Assembly: GCA_965223125.1 (NCBI GenBank)
Contig: OZ244984.1
Location: forward strand, 1,612,001 to 1,676,000
Length of the DNA stretch: 64,000 bases
Direction of reading: 5' to 3'
From: Pacificispira sp965223125
GTDB lineage: Bacteria; Pseudomonadota; Alphaproteobacteria; UBA8366; Aestuariispiraceae
Shown: positions 53,355 through 62,325 of the stretch, piece by piece
How the letters are laid out: each line of letters begins with the position of its first letter
How positions within the stretch are numbered: the first letter of the stretch is position 1
Translations under genes and position numbers: made by a program
The notes under the pieces: model-generated
Databases searched by the model: none
The model's input: only the letters and a program-made list of their open reading frames with translations
Told to the model about the DNA's origin: nothing

Positions 53355-54635
53355 ATGACATCACCGATTGACCCCCGCGCCTTTCTTCTTTCGCTGTTCG
53401 ATGCCGCGCTGGCGGCGGCAGATCCGCTGCGTTGCGTGCCGCCGCATCTGCCGGACAGGCCGGGCAGGCGCACGGTGCTGGTCGGGGCAGGCAAGGCCTC
53501 GGCGCTGATGGCACAGGCGATAGAAAAAGCCTGGTCGCATGATCTGGAAGGGCTGGTGGTCACGCGCTATGGCCATGCCGTCCCTTGCGAGAAAGTCGAG
53601 ATCGTCGAGGCGTCGCACCCGGTTCCCGATGCGGCGGGAGAGGCGGCGGCGCAGCGGATTCTGGAGATCGCGCAGGGGCTTGGGGCGGATGACCTGCTGA
53701 TCTGTGCGATTTCGGGCGGCGGGTCGTCGCTGTTGAGCCTGCCGGGGCCGGGGCTGACGCTGGCGGACAAGCAGGCGGTGAATCGGGCGCTGCTGCGGTC
53801 GGGCGCAACGATTGGTGAAATGAATTGCGTGCGAAAGCACCTCTCGGCGATTAAGGGCGGACGGCTGGCGGCGGCGGCCTGGCCCGCGCGGGTACATACG
53901 ATCCTGATCTCCGACGTGCCGGGCGACGATCCGGCGGTAATCGCATCCGGCCCGACGGTCCCGGATTCCACAACGCTGGCCGATGCACGAGAAATCCTGG
54001 CACGACGGCGGATTGAGGTTCCCGATGCGGTGCGCGCCCGGCTGGACGATCCGGCAGCGGAGACACCCGGCTCGGAAGACAGAATTTTCACCAATACCGA
54101 GATCCGCATGGCGGCACGCCCGCTGGCCTCGCTTCAGGCCGCTGCGGAACGGGCGCGGGCGGCGGGGATCGAACCTTTGATCCTGGGCGATGCGCTGGAG
54201 GGTGAAAGCCGGGAGCTTGCCACGGTAATGGCGGGGATCGCCCGCTCCATCCGGGACCATGGCCTGCCGGTGGCCGCGCCTGCGCTGCTGCTGTCAGGCG
54301 GGGAGACGACGGTGACGATTCAGGGCGAGGGCTGCGGCGGCCCGAATGCGGAATTCGCGCTGGCCCTGGCGATTGCGCTGGGTGGGGTGGCGGGCGGGGC
54401 GGCGGGCATTCATGCGCTTGCCTGTGATACCGACGGCGTCGATGGCGCGGCGGAGGTGGCGGGTGCACTGATCGGACCGGACACGCTGGCCCGCGCCGGT
54501 GCCGCCGGACTGGACCCCCGCAAGGCCTTGGCAGACAATGATGCCCATACCTTTTTCGAGCTTCTGGGCGATCAGATCGTGCCCGGCCCGACGCTGACCA
54601 ATGTGAATGATTTCCGGGCGGTTCTGGTGCTTTAG
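53355..54635 (+). CDS. Glycerate 2-kinase (DUF4147/TtuD family)
   Basis: A 426-aa kinase of the MOFRL/DUF4147 group that phosphorylates D-glycerate. AVGAGKAS-type VLVGAGKASALMAQA near residue 42, AISGGGSSLL, and SDVPGDDPAVIASGPTVPD are family motifs. The C-terminal MOFRL domain ends with TNVNDFRAVLVL. It is divergent from psuG across 74 bp and ends 30 bp before mutS. A link with the hydroxyacid dehydrogenase at 5.2 kb through glyoxylate/glycerate metabolism is conceivable. Confidence 0.9.
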   Translation: MTSPIDPRAFLLSLFDAALAAADPLRCVPPHLPDRPGRRTVLVGAGKASALMAQAIEKAWSHDLEGLVVTRYGHAVPCEKVEIVEASHPVPDAAGEAAAQRILEIAQGLGADDLLICAISGGGSSLLSLPGPGLTLADKQAVNRALLRSGATIGEMNCVRKHLSAIKGGRLAAAAWPARVHTILISDVPGDDPAVIASGPTVPDSTTLADAREILARRRIEVPDAVRARLDDPAAETPGSEDRIFTNTEIRMAARPLASLQAAAERARAAGIEPLILGDALEGESRELATVMAGIARSIRDHGLPVAAPALLLSGGETTVTIQGEGCGGPNAEFALALAIALGGVAGGAAGIHALACDTDGVDGAAEVAGALIGPDTLARAGAAGLDPRKALADNDAHTFFELLGDQIVPGPTLTNVNDFRAVLVL

Positions 54636-54665
54636 ATTTTCCGCCAAAAGCACTAGTCTGCCCCG

Positions 54666-57335
54666 ATGAACGACGCCCCGGATATTCACAGCACCGCGAC
54701 CCCGATGATGACCCAGTATCTGGGGATCAAGGAATCGCATCCCGATTGCCTGCTGTTCTATCGCATGGGCGATTTCTACGAGATGTTCTTCGACGATGCG
54801 AAGACGGCGGCGGCGGCGCTGGACATCGCATTGACCAAGCGCGGGCAGCATCTGGGCGAGGATATCCCGATGTGCGGCGTCCCGGTGCATGCGGCGGAAA
54901 CCTATCTGTCGCGGCTGATCCGCAAGGGCCATCGCGTCGCGGTCTGCGAGCAGACCGAAGACCCCGCCGAAGCGAAGAAACGCGGCGGGAAGTCGGTCGT
55001 CAACCGCGCCATCGTGCGGGTCGTCACCCCCGGAACACTGACCGAGGACACGCTGCTGGACGCACGGTCGCACAATTATCTGGCGGCGCTGGCCCGCACC
55101 GGGGCGGAGGGATTCGCGCTTGCCTGGTGTGACATGTCAACCGGTCAGTTGCTGTGCCAGCCGGTGGTCGCGACGGGTCTGGCATCGGCCCTGTCGCGCG
55201 TCGCGCCGGGGGAGTTGATCCTGGGTCAGAAGCTGGTGGCCGAGGAATCCCGCTTCTACGAGATGTTCCGGGACTGGCGCGACCGGCTGACGCCGCTGCC
55301 GGAATCGCGCTTCGATTCGACCAATGCGGAGCGGCGGCTGAAGGAGACCTTCGGTGTCGCCGCGCTGGACGCATTCGGGGATTTCGACCGCGCCGAATTG
55401 TCGGCACTCGGCGCATTGGTGGATTATCTGGAACTGACCCAGGTCGGCAAACTGCCCCGTCTGGAACCGCCGCTGCGGCTTGCCGTCGGCGCGCTGATGG
55501 AGATCGACCCGGCGACCCGGCGCAATCTGGAGATCACCCGCACCCTGACCGGGGAGCGGGGAGGAAGCCTGCTGGCCGCCATCGACCGCACCGTGACCGG
55601 GCCGGGTGCGCGGCTGCTGGCACAGCGGCTGTCGGCACCGCTGACCGATTCCGGTGTTATAGGCGCGCGACTGGATGCGGTCGGGTTCTTTGTTGACGAA
55701 GAGACCTTGCGCGGCGACCTGCGTACCTGCCTGAAAGGCGCGCCGGATCTTGAGCGCGCCCTGGGCCGCCTGACCGTCGGGCGTGGCAGCCCGCGGGATC
55801 TGGCGGCATTGCGGGACGGACTTTCCCTGATCCATACAATCAAGGCGCTGATGGAAGGCGCAGCCCTGCCGCCGGAACTGGTGCAGGCGCTGACCGATCT
55901 GGGGCAGCACGACGTGCTGATCGACCGCTACCGCCGGGCGCTGAAGCCGGATCTGCCGCCCATCGCGCGCGACGGCGGTTTCATCGCGCCGGGCTATGCG
56001 CCGCATCTGGACGAACAGGTGACCCTGCGTGAGGAAGGCCGCCGCCTGATCGCCAATCTGGAAGCAGGCTATCGCAAGCAGACCGAAGTCGATGGCCTGC
56101 GGATCAAGCACAATAATGTGCTTGGCTGGTTCGTCGAGGTAACGGCGAAACATGCCGAGAAGATCGGCGAACCCTTTATCCATCGCCAGTCGATGGCGAA
56201 TGCCGTGCGCTATACGACGGTCGAGTTGAACGAGCTTGCGCGCAATATCTCCGAGGCCCGCGACCGGGCCCTGGCGGTGGAACTGGAGATTTTCGAGGAT
56301 CTGGTCGAGGAGGCGCGGCAGCGGGCGCGGGAGATTGCCGCAGCGGCCAGAGCGCTCGCGCTGCTGGACCTGCATTCCGCCGCCGCCGATCTTGCCGTGA
56401 TCCGCGATTACTGCCGCCCGGTGGTGGATGGCTCGCTCTCCTTCGCGATAGAGGGCGGGCGGCATCCGGTGGTGGAGGCGGTCCTGCAGGCGGACGGCGA
56501 CGGGCAGAGCTTCGTCGCCAATGACTGCGACCTGGGGCGCGACCGGCGACTCTGGCTGGTGACCGGGCCGAATATGGCGGGGAAATCGACCTTCCTCCGG
56601 CAGAATGCGCTGATCGCAATCCTGGCCCAGACCGGGCTGTTCGTCCCGGCGCGCCGGGCGCGGATCGGCGCGGTGGACCGGCTGTTCAGTCGCGTCGGAG
56701 CAGCGGATGATCTGGCGCGCGGTCGCTCCACCTTCATGGTGGAGATGGTCGAGACCGCAACCATCCTCAATCAGGCCAGCGAGCGGTCACTGGTGATCCT
56801 GGACGAAATCGGGCGCGGCACCGCGACATTCGATGGATTGTCCATCGCCTGGGCCTGCGTCGAGCATCTGCACGAGGCAGCAAAGGCCCGCGCCCTCTTT
56901 GCCACCCATTATCACGAACTGACCGCCCTCGCCGAGCGGCTGGATGCGCTGAGCCCCCATTGCATGCGGGTCAAGGAATGGGAGGGCGAAGTCGTCTTTC
57001 TGCATGAGGTCGCCCCCGGCGCGGCGGATCGGTCCTATGGCATCCATGTCGCCCGGCTGGCAGGCCTGCCCGCCGCCGTCGTCGCCCGCGCCGAGGAGGT
57101 TCTGAAAGCGCTGGAAAAAGGCGAGCAGTCGGGTGCCGTGACGCGCCTGGTCGACGATCTGCCCCTCTTCCGCGTCGCCAGCCAACCCGCCCAGCCCGCC
57201 CGCGCGCAACAGGGGCCAAGCCTAGTGGAACAGGCACTTGCGGAGATCAATCCCGATGAATTGACACCGAAACAGGCGCTGGAAGCACTCTATGACCTGC
57301 GCAGGCAATTGCTGTCAAAGGAGACAGGTCGATGA
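54666..57335 (+). CDS. mutS: DNA mismatch repair protein MutS
   Basis: An 889-aa mismatch-recognition ATPase. The mismatch-probing F-x-E lies in MGDFYEMFFDDA (about residues 36-47). Walker A is TGPNMAGKST and the signature DEIGRGTATFDGLS follows; the dimer helix-turn-helix is near the end. The stop overlaps the start of the patatin-like gene by four bases. Confidence 0.97.
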   Translation: MNDAPDIHSTATPMMTQYLGIKESHPDCLLFYRMGDFYEMFFDDAKTAAAALDIALTKRGQHLGEDIPMCGVPVHAAETYLSRLIRKGHRVAVCEQTEDPAEAKKRGGKSVVNRAIVRVVTPGTLTEDTLLDARSHNYLAALARTGAEGFALAWCDMSTGQLLCQPVVATGLASALSRVAPGELILGQKLVAEESRFYEMFRDWRDRLTPLPESRFDSTNAERRLKETFGVAALDAFGDFDRAELSALGALVDYLELTQVGKLPRLEPPLRLAVGALMEIDPATRRNLEITRTLTGERGGSLLAAIDRTVTGPGARLLAQRLSAPLTDSGVIGARLDAVGFFVDEETLRGDLRTCLKGAPDLERALGRLTVGRGSPRDLAALRDGLSLIHTIKALMEGAALPPELVQALTDLGQHDVLIDRYRRALKPDLPPIARDGGFIAPGYAPHLDEQVTLREEGRRLIANLEAGYRKQTEVDGLRIKHNNVLGWFVEVTAKHAEKIGEPFIHRQSMANAVRYTTVELNELARNISEARDRALAVELEIFEDLVEEARQRAREIAAAARALALLDLHSAAADLAVIRDYCRPVVDGSLSFAIEGGRHPVVEAVLQADGDGQSFVANDCDLGRDRRLWLVTGPNMAGKSTFLRQNALIAILAQTGLFVPARRARIGAVDRLFSRVGAADDLARGRSTFMVEMVETATILNQASERSLVILDEIGRGTATFDGLSIAWACVEHLHEAAKARALFATHYHELTALAERLDALSPHCMRVKEWEGEVVFLHEVAPGAADRSYGIHVARLAGLPAAVVARAEEVLKALEKGEQSGAVTRLVDDLPLFRVASQPAQPARAQQGPSLVEQALAEINPDELTPKQALEALYDLRRQLLSKETGR

Positions 57336-58393
57336 CCGACGCGGCGGCACCGAAGCCGGTTAATCTCGCACTCCAGGGCGGCGGGGCGCATGGGGCGTTT
57401 ACCTGGGGGGTGCTGGATTACCTGCTGGAACACGATTTGATCCGGATCGAGGCGATCAGCGGAACCTCGGCGGGTGCGATGAATGCCGTGGTGCTGGCAC
57501 AGGGCTGGCGGCGGGGCGGGGCGGAGGGCGCCCGTGAATCGCTGGCTTTGTTCTGGGAAGCGATTGCCAATCTGGGGCGCTGGAGTCCGGTCCAGCGTAC
57601 GCTGATCGATGTCTTCATGGGGCACTGGAGCCTGGAGAATTCGCCGGGCTATCTGATGGCGGACCTGCTGGGCCGGGTCGCCTCGCCCTATGATATGAAC
57701 CCGCTGAACCTCAACCCATTGAAGAGCCTGCTGGAATCCCAGGTGGATTTCGACGATGTCCGCGCCTGTACCGCCTTCCAGCTCTTCCTGTCGGCGACCA
57801 ATGTCGAGACCGGTCGGGTCAAGGTCTTCCGGCGCGACCAGATCAGCGCCGATGTCGTGCTGGCCTCGGCCTGCCTGCCTCTACTGTTCCAGGCGGTGGA
57901 GATTGATGGCGAAGCCTATTGGGATGGCGGTTATATGGGAAATCCGGTGCTGTTCCCCTTCTTCAACGCCTGTGCGACGCAGGATGTGGTGATCGTCCAG
58001 ATCAACCCGATCCACCGCAAGGGCATCCCGAAGACGGCGCGGGAAATCCTCGATCGGATGAACGAGATCACCTTCAATGCCAGCCTGCTGCGGGAATTCC
58101 GCGCCATCGATTTCGTAGCCCGCCTGCTGGCCGACGGGCGACTGGACCCGGAACAGTATAACAATGTCCATGTGCACCTGATCGGCGATGCCGGGATACA
58201 GGAACTCGGTGCGTCTTCAAAGATGAATACCGAATGGTCCTTCCTGCAGCATCTGCGCGATATGGGCAGGCAGGCGGCGGCGCGGTGGCAGCAGGACTCA
58301 CTGCCCGATGTCGGAATCCGGTCTAGCGTCGATCTGCGCGCCCTGTACCAGGGTAATCTGGAGCGGGAGGAACGTGATGTCACCGGAGGATAA
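57332..58393 (+). CDS. Patatin-like phospholipase
   Basis: A 353-aa lipid acyl hydrolase. The oxyanion loop NLALQGGGAHGAF, the nucleophile elbow GTSAG (Ser near residue 49) and the D-G-G of YWDGGYMGNPV form the Ser-Asp dyad. No signal peptide is seen. It overlaps mutS (ATGA) and runs into the small membrane protein gene, so it is the second gene of a mutS-led unit. Confidence 0.93.
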   Translation: MTDAAAPKPVNLALQGGGAHGAFTWGVLDYLLEHDLIRIEAISGTSAGAMNAVVLAQGWRRGGAEGARESLALFWEAIANLGRWSPVQRTLIDVFMGHWSLENSPGYLMADLLGRVASPYDMNPLNLNPLKSLLESQVDFDDVRACTAFQLFLSATNVETGRVKVFRRDQISADVVLASACLPLLFQAVEIDGEAYWDGGYMGNPVLFPFFNACATQDVVIVQINPIHRKGIPKTAREILDRMNEITFNASLLREFRAIDFVARLLADGRLDPEQYNNVHVHLIGDAGIQELGASSKMNTEWSFLQHLRDMGRQAAARWQQDSLPDVGIRSSVDLRALYQGNLEREERDVTGG

Positions 58394-58574
58394 GGAAACC
58401 CCGCCCCGGCATCCGGTCGCGAAGGCCGCCTGGAAAGGCTATACCGAGTATCGCGAAGAAATGATCCGCCGCCGCAGCATCCCGGCCTGGCGCGAGATGA
58501 AACTTGGCACCATGCTGCGGATTGCTGCTATCCTGCTGGCGGTTCTGGTCGTGATCGACCTGCTGAAGAATTGA
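58377..58574 (+). CDS. Small single-pass membrane protein
   Basis: A 65-aa protein. A hydrophilic N-terminal half (KAAWKGYTEYREEMIRRRS) precedes one C-terminal membrane helix (MLRIAAILLAVLVVIDLL). GGGAGGA precedes the ATG, which overlaps the patatin-like gene by 17 bp. It is probably an inner-membrane anchor with a cytoplasmic N-terminus. No family is recognised. Confidence 0.65.
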   Translation: MSPEDKETPPRHPVAKAAWKGYTEYREEMIRRRSIPAWREMKLGTMLRIAAILLAVLVVIDLLKN

Positions 58575-58591
58575 CGCGAAGGAATTTGCCG

Positions 58592-59128
58592 ATGAGATCC
58601 CTGTTAGTTGCCGCATTGCTGCTTCTGTTCTCCATCTTTGCGCTTCCAGCCCAGGCTTAGGATTACACGAAATTCATTGGCCACTGGAAGGGGTCGGGGA
58701 TTTCCGAGACGGAGGACAGCATTTATTTCGCGGTCACGGTGCGGGATATGGATGTCGTCATCCGGGCGGTGGACGAGACTGCCTTTTCACTGTCCTGGAC
58801 CACGATCTCCCGGGAATCCGGCGATCCGGATGATCCTGATGTCAAGAAGAGCGAGGCCAGTCTGATCTTTCGCGCCACCGGTGTTCCGGGCGTTTATCGT
58901 GACATTTCCATGGGTGATCCGCTGAAATCAGAGCCTGTCTGGTGGAGCCGTATCGAGGGCGACATGCTGCATACCTATCAGTTGCTGATCCGCGAGAACG
59001 GAACCTGGCGCGTCCAGAAATACAGCCGCACCGTCAGCGACCAGGGCATGACCCTCACCTTCCAGCGCCTGTCCGACGGCAAGGCGGAGCGTCTGGTCCG
59101 GGGGCGGCTGGTGAAGCACGGGAAATAA
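58592..59128 (+). pseudogene. Exported protein gene interrupted by an in-frame TAG after the signal peptide
   Basis: The frame from ATG 58592 encodes a signal peptide (MRSLLVAALLLLFSIFALPA, then QA), then TAG at codon 23 (58658-58660), then 155 more codons in the same frame to a stop at 59128. The body begins DYTKFIGHWKGSGIS and has a beta-rich look, as in extracellular lipid- or ligand-binding proteins. A single change of GAG or CAG would explain the stop. A GTG at 58739 could restart translation, but without the signal peptide. Family not recognised. It may be a fresh nonsense mutation, a sequencing error or read-through. Confidence 0.7.
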
Positions 59129-59138
59129 TCCGGATACT

Positions 59139-59158
59139 TCATTCACGATCCTGAATGA
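59139..59158 (+). other. Short stem-loop after the interrupted gene
   Basis: TCATTCA and TGAATGA form a 7-bp stem with a 6-nt loop, 10 bp after the stop at 59128. There is no U-run, so termination here would be weak or Rho-dependent. Confidence 0.3.
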
Positions 59159-59410
59159 TCCGGTCGTGCCGTTTTAAGGTTGTTTTCATTATGGTTCCAC
59201 GATTCAGGTGCGGGATGCACGGAAAGGTTACAGATAGCATTCATATTTCAGGGTCTGGTCGTTCCGGTTCGAAATTCCCTTCGGATTATGAGACTTTGCA
59301 TTGCGCTCCTGTTCAAGCCATATTATTGAGATAATGGTGACTTTATCGATCCGGAGTAGGTCTGGAGGGGCTAGGCCCGCACGGATCGGTTGCAAGTATG
59401 GTTGGAACCA

Positions 59411-61027
59411 ATGACGCCGTCTGTAGAATCTGGACCGGCGCAGGAAGAGCATACGGATCGGCCGGTCGCCGGTGTCGGTGCCATCTTGCGGGGCGCACGG
59501 CTTGCACGTGATGAGGAGTTGCGGGAGGTCGCGGCTGCGCTGCGCATTCGCCTTCCCTATCTGGAAGCCATCGAATCCGGTGCCATAGAGGAACTTCCCG
59601 GCATTACCTATGGCATTGGCTTTGTTCGGGCCTATTCGGAATATCTTGGTCTCAATACCTCCGAAGTGGTGGACCGTTTCAAGGTTGAAGCACGCGGCAT
59701 GGCCAAGCGCACGCAACTGCAATTTCCGGAACCCCTGCCAGGAAACCGGGTGCCCGGCGGTGCGCTTCTGCTGATCGTATTGGTTCTGGCAGGGGCGGTT
59801 TATGGCGGATGGCTCTATACCTCCTCCCAGAACATGACGGTTATTGAAGCGGTGGAGGCGGTGCCGGAGCGGCTCATGGCTCTGGTGTCACGCGCGACGG
59901 AGGAACCGGTCGTGGAGTCCGCTCCTGCGCCCGCATCAGGCGAAACTACAACTCCCCCCGCTTCGGAAAGCCAAGCATCGGACGCAAAGGTACCGGATGA
60001 ACAGGCACCGGATGCGTCTTCTGATCCGATGCCGGACACCACCGCCGATCTGGCCGCTGCGCCGGAATCAAATCCGCCGGAACCGGGTGTGACCGATGCC
60101 GATCCGTCCGAACCAACGACGACCGTAAATGATGCCGAAGGTGATCCGGCATCCCCCGAAGCCCCGGCTTCCAGTGGAGAAACGCCGGAGACCGCCCCGT
60201 CCGATACGGCGATGTCGACTGACTCGGTCTCCGACCCCGCTTCCAGTCCCACGCCCGTTCCTGATACTGTTCCAGGGCAGACCGGTTCGGGACAAACCGG
60301 TTCAGATGTTCAGGCGAATGGCACGACCCCGGCTCCGGATTCGACCAATACTGTTCCCACTCCGGATTCATCCGTTTCAGAGGGAAGATCCGAAACCGCG
60401 GCTCCCGCCCAGATTGCTGGCGATATATCGCCGAGAGCAGAAAACCCAGCACCTCCGGCCACAACACCCGAACTGGCAACATCCGAGCAGACAGGTGCGA
60501 ACACATCCGTGCCTCGACCCAACCCTAGCCCTGAACCGCAGCCAGAGCCTGTTGTTTCCGCGCCGTCTGCCCCCGAAGAGCCTCCGGTAGCGGCTGAATC
60601 CGGTTCAGCAGGGTTGATCACGGAAAATCTCGACGCACCCGCGGCGAATACGCAGAGCGCTGGTGTTGCCGAGACGCCGTCATCCACGGCCAGTGCTCCG
60701 ACGGCATCCTCTCCGACGACATCCACCCCTGCCATCACGCCCCCACCCGCTACATCGACCGCTGCCGCACCGGACAACCGCATCATCATTCAGGCGGTTG
60801 ATGAATCCTGGATTCAGGTGGTGACGCCCACCGGGGGTGTGGTGATTGAAAAGCTGATGGTGATGGGAGAGATCTATCGGGTGCCGGATCGCGACGGACT
60901 GGTCCTGAATACCGGCAATGCCGGAGCCCTGAAACTGATCGTCAACGGAACCCTGATCCCGCCGATTGGCGAGATGGGGGCCGTACGCCGCGGCATTGCC
61001 CTGTCACCGGAGTCGCTGCTGCCCTGA
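59411..61027 (+). CDS. rodZ: RodZ-like helix-turn-helix membrane protein with DUF4115 domain
   Basis: A 538-aa cytoskeleton-associated protein of the RodZ type. The cytoplasmic helix-turn-helix (ILRGARLARDEELREVAAAL, GITYGIGFVRAYSEYLGL) binds MreB in homologues. One membrane helix (GGALLLIVLVLAGAVYGGWL) is near residues 116-135. A low-complexity periplasmic stretch of about 300 residues rich in Pro, Ser, Thr, Ala and Glu leads to a DUF4115 fold (IIIQAVDESWIQVVTPTGG). It precedes ispG, as in other Alphaproteobacteria. The ATG at 59411 is preferred to a TTG at 59390. Confidence 0.88.
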   Translation: MTPSVESGPAQEEHTDRPVAGVGAILRGARLARDEELREVAAALRIRLPYLEAIESGAIEELPGITYGIGFVRAYSEYLGLNTSEVVDRFKVEARGMAKRTQLQFPEPLPGNRVPGGALLLIVLVLAGAVYGGWLYTSSQNMTVIEAVEAVPERLMALVSRATEEPVVESAPAPASGETTTPPASESQASDAKVPDEQAPDASSDPMPDTTADLAAAPESNPPEPGVTDADPSEPTTTVNDAEGDPASPEAPASSGETPETAPSDTAMSTDSVSDPASSPTPVPDTVPGQTGSGQTGSDVQANGTTPAPDSTNTVPTPDSSVSEGRSETAAPAQIAGDISPRAENPAPPATTPELATSEQTGANTSVPRPNPSPEPQPEPVVSAPSAPEEPPVAAESGSAGLITENLDAPAANTQSAGVAETPSSTASAPTASSPTTSTPAITPPPATSTAAAPDNRIIIQAVDESWIQVVTPTGGVVIEKLMVMGEIYRVPDRDGLVLNTGNAGALKLIVNGTLIPPIGEMGAVRRGIALSPESLLP

Positions 61028-61145
61028 TATCTGGGTCTGCGTCTCAAGGCCGCGTATCACGGATCCGCCTTGCCTCCCCTTGATCTTCCCGCCCGGAACG
61101 CGCATTTTCCCTTTGCGCGATTTTCGCCCTTTGGAAGGTTTCAGC

Positions 61146-62270
61146 ATGAGCGTCAGACCCTATCGGGAGATCCATCGTCGCAAGGCGCGTCAGATCATGG
61201 TCGGCCCCGTTCCCGTCGGCGGCGATGCACCGATCACCGTGCAGACGATGACCAATACGCTGACGACCGACGTGCAGGCGACCATTGACCAGATCCGCCG
61301 CTGCGAGATCGCCGGGGTCGATATCATCCGGGTTTCGTGCCCGGACGAGGAATCGACGGCGGCGCTGGCGAAAATCGTGCCGGAAGTGACGGTACCGGTC
61401 GTTGCCGACATCCATTTCCACTATAAGCGTGCGATCGAGGCGGCGCAGGCCGGGGCGGCATGCCTGCGCATCAATCCTGGCAATATCGGTTCCCCCCAGC
61501 GGGTGCGTGACGTGGTTCAAGCGGCGAAGGATCACGGCTGTTCGATGCGGATCGGCGTCAATGCGGGATCGCTGGAAAAGCATCTGCTGGAGAAGTACGG
61601 CGAGCCCTGCCCCGAAGCGATGGTTGAAAGCGCGCTGGAACATGCCCGCATTCTTGAGGATGCGGATTTCTTTGATTTCAAGATCAGCGTGAAGGCCTCC
61701 GACGTGTTCCTGGCCGTCGCCGCCTATCACGGGCTGGCCGAAGCCTGCGATTACCCGCTGCATCTCGGCGTGACCGAGGCGGGGGGGCTTCGCTCCGGCA
61801 CAATCAAATCCTCCATCGGTATGGGATCGCTGCTCTGGGCCGGGATCGGCGATACGATCCGCGTCAGCCTGTCGGCGGAACCGGAGGAGGAGGTCAAGGT
61901 TGGGTTCGACATGCTGAAGGCCCTCAATCTGCGCCATCGCGGGGTCAACGTGATTTCCTGCCCGTCCTGCGCGCGCCAGCAATTCAATGTCATCGAGACC
62001 GTGAAGGTGCTGGAGGAACGTCTGGCGCATATCACCACACCGATGACGGTCAGCGTGATCGGCTGTGTTGTCAACGGTCCCGGAGAGGCGCGGGAGACCG
62101 ATATCGGTTTCACCGGTGGCGGCAAGGGGACGCACCAGGTCTATATCGCGGGCCAGCCGCATCATCGCCTGAAGGATGAGTCCATCGTCGACCATCTGGT
62201 CGGTCTGGTGGAGCAGAAGGCAGCGGAGATCGAGGCAGAGACAGCCGAGAGTGCCGCCGCCGCCGAATAG
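61146..62270 (+). CDS. ispG: Flavodoxin-dependent (E)-4-hydroxy-3-methylbut-2-enyl-diphosphate synthase
   Basis: A 374-aa Fe-S enzyme of the MEP isoprenoid pathway. The cluster ligands are C272, C275 and C307 with E314, in SCPSCARQQF and VIGCVVNGPGEARE. PVQTMTNTLT-like VQTMTNTLTTDV at the N-terminus matches the family. The start at 61146 (MSVRPYREIH) follows GGAAGG; the frame opens 60 codons earlier inside the rodZ tail. Confidence 0.96.
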   Translation: MSVRPYREIHRRKARQIMVGPVPVGGDAPITVQTMTNTLTTDVQATIDQIRRCEIAGVDIIRVSCPDEESTAALAKIVPEVTVPVVADIHFHYKRAIEAAQAGAACLRINPGNIGSPQRVRDVVQAAKDHGCSMRIGVNAGSLEKHLLEKYGEPCPEAMVESALEHARILEDADFFDFKISVKASDVFLAVAAYHGLAEACDYPLHLGVTEAGGLRSGTIKSSIGMGSLLWAGIGDTIRVSLSAEPEEEVKVGFDMLKALNLRHRGVNVISCPSCARQQFNVIETVKVLEERLAHITTPMTVSVIGCVVNGPGEARETDIGFTGGGKGTHQVYIAGQPHHRLKDESIVDHLVGLVEQKAAEIEAETAESAAAAE

Positions 62271-62325
62271 CGCTACACTTTCCCAATTTTTCAGACATCA
62301 AGATCCAATTCAAGGAATCCGACCT

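Noticed and set aside
51944..53563. A single 539-codon minus-strand frame covering HIT and beyond
   Set aside because: Only the last 139 codons encode the HIT fold; the rest is Gly/Arg/Pro-rich sequence overlapping psuG in another frame.
58658..58660. Pyrrolysine or other recoding of the TAG in the exported gene
   Set aside because: No pyl genes are present here and recoding of this kind is not expected in Alphaproteobacteria; a point change or error is simpler.
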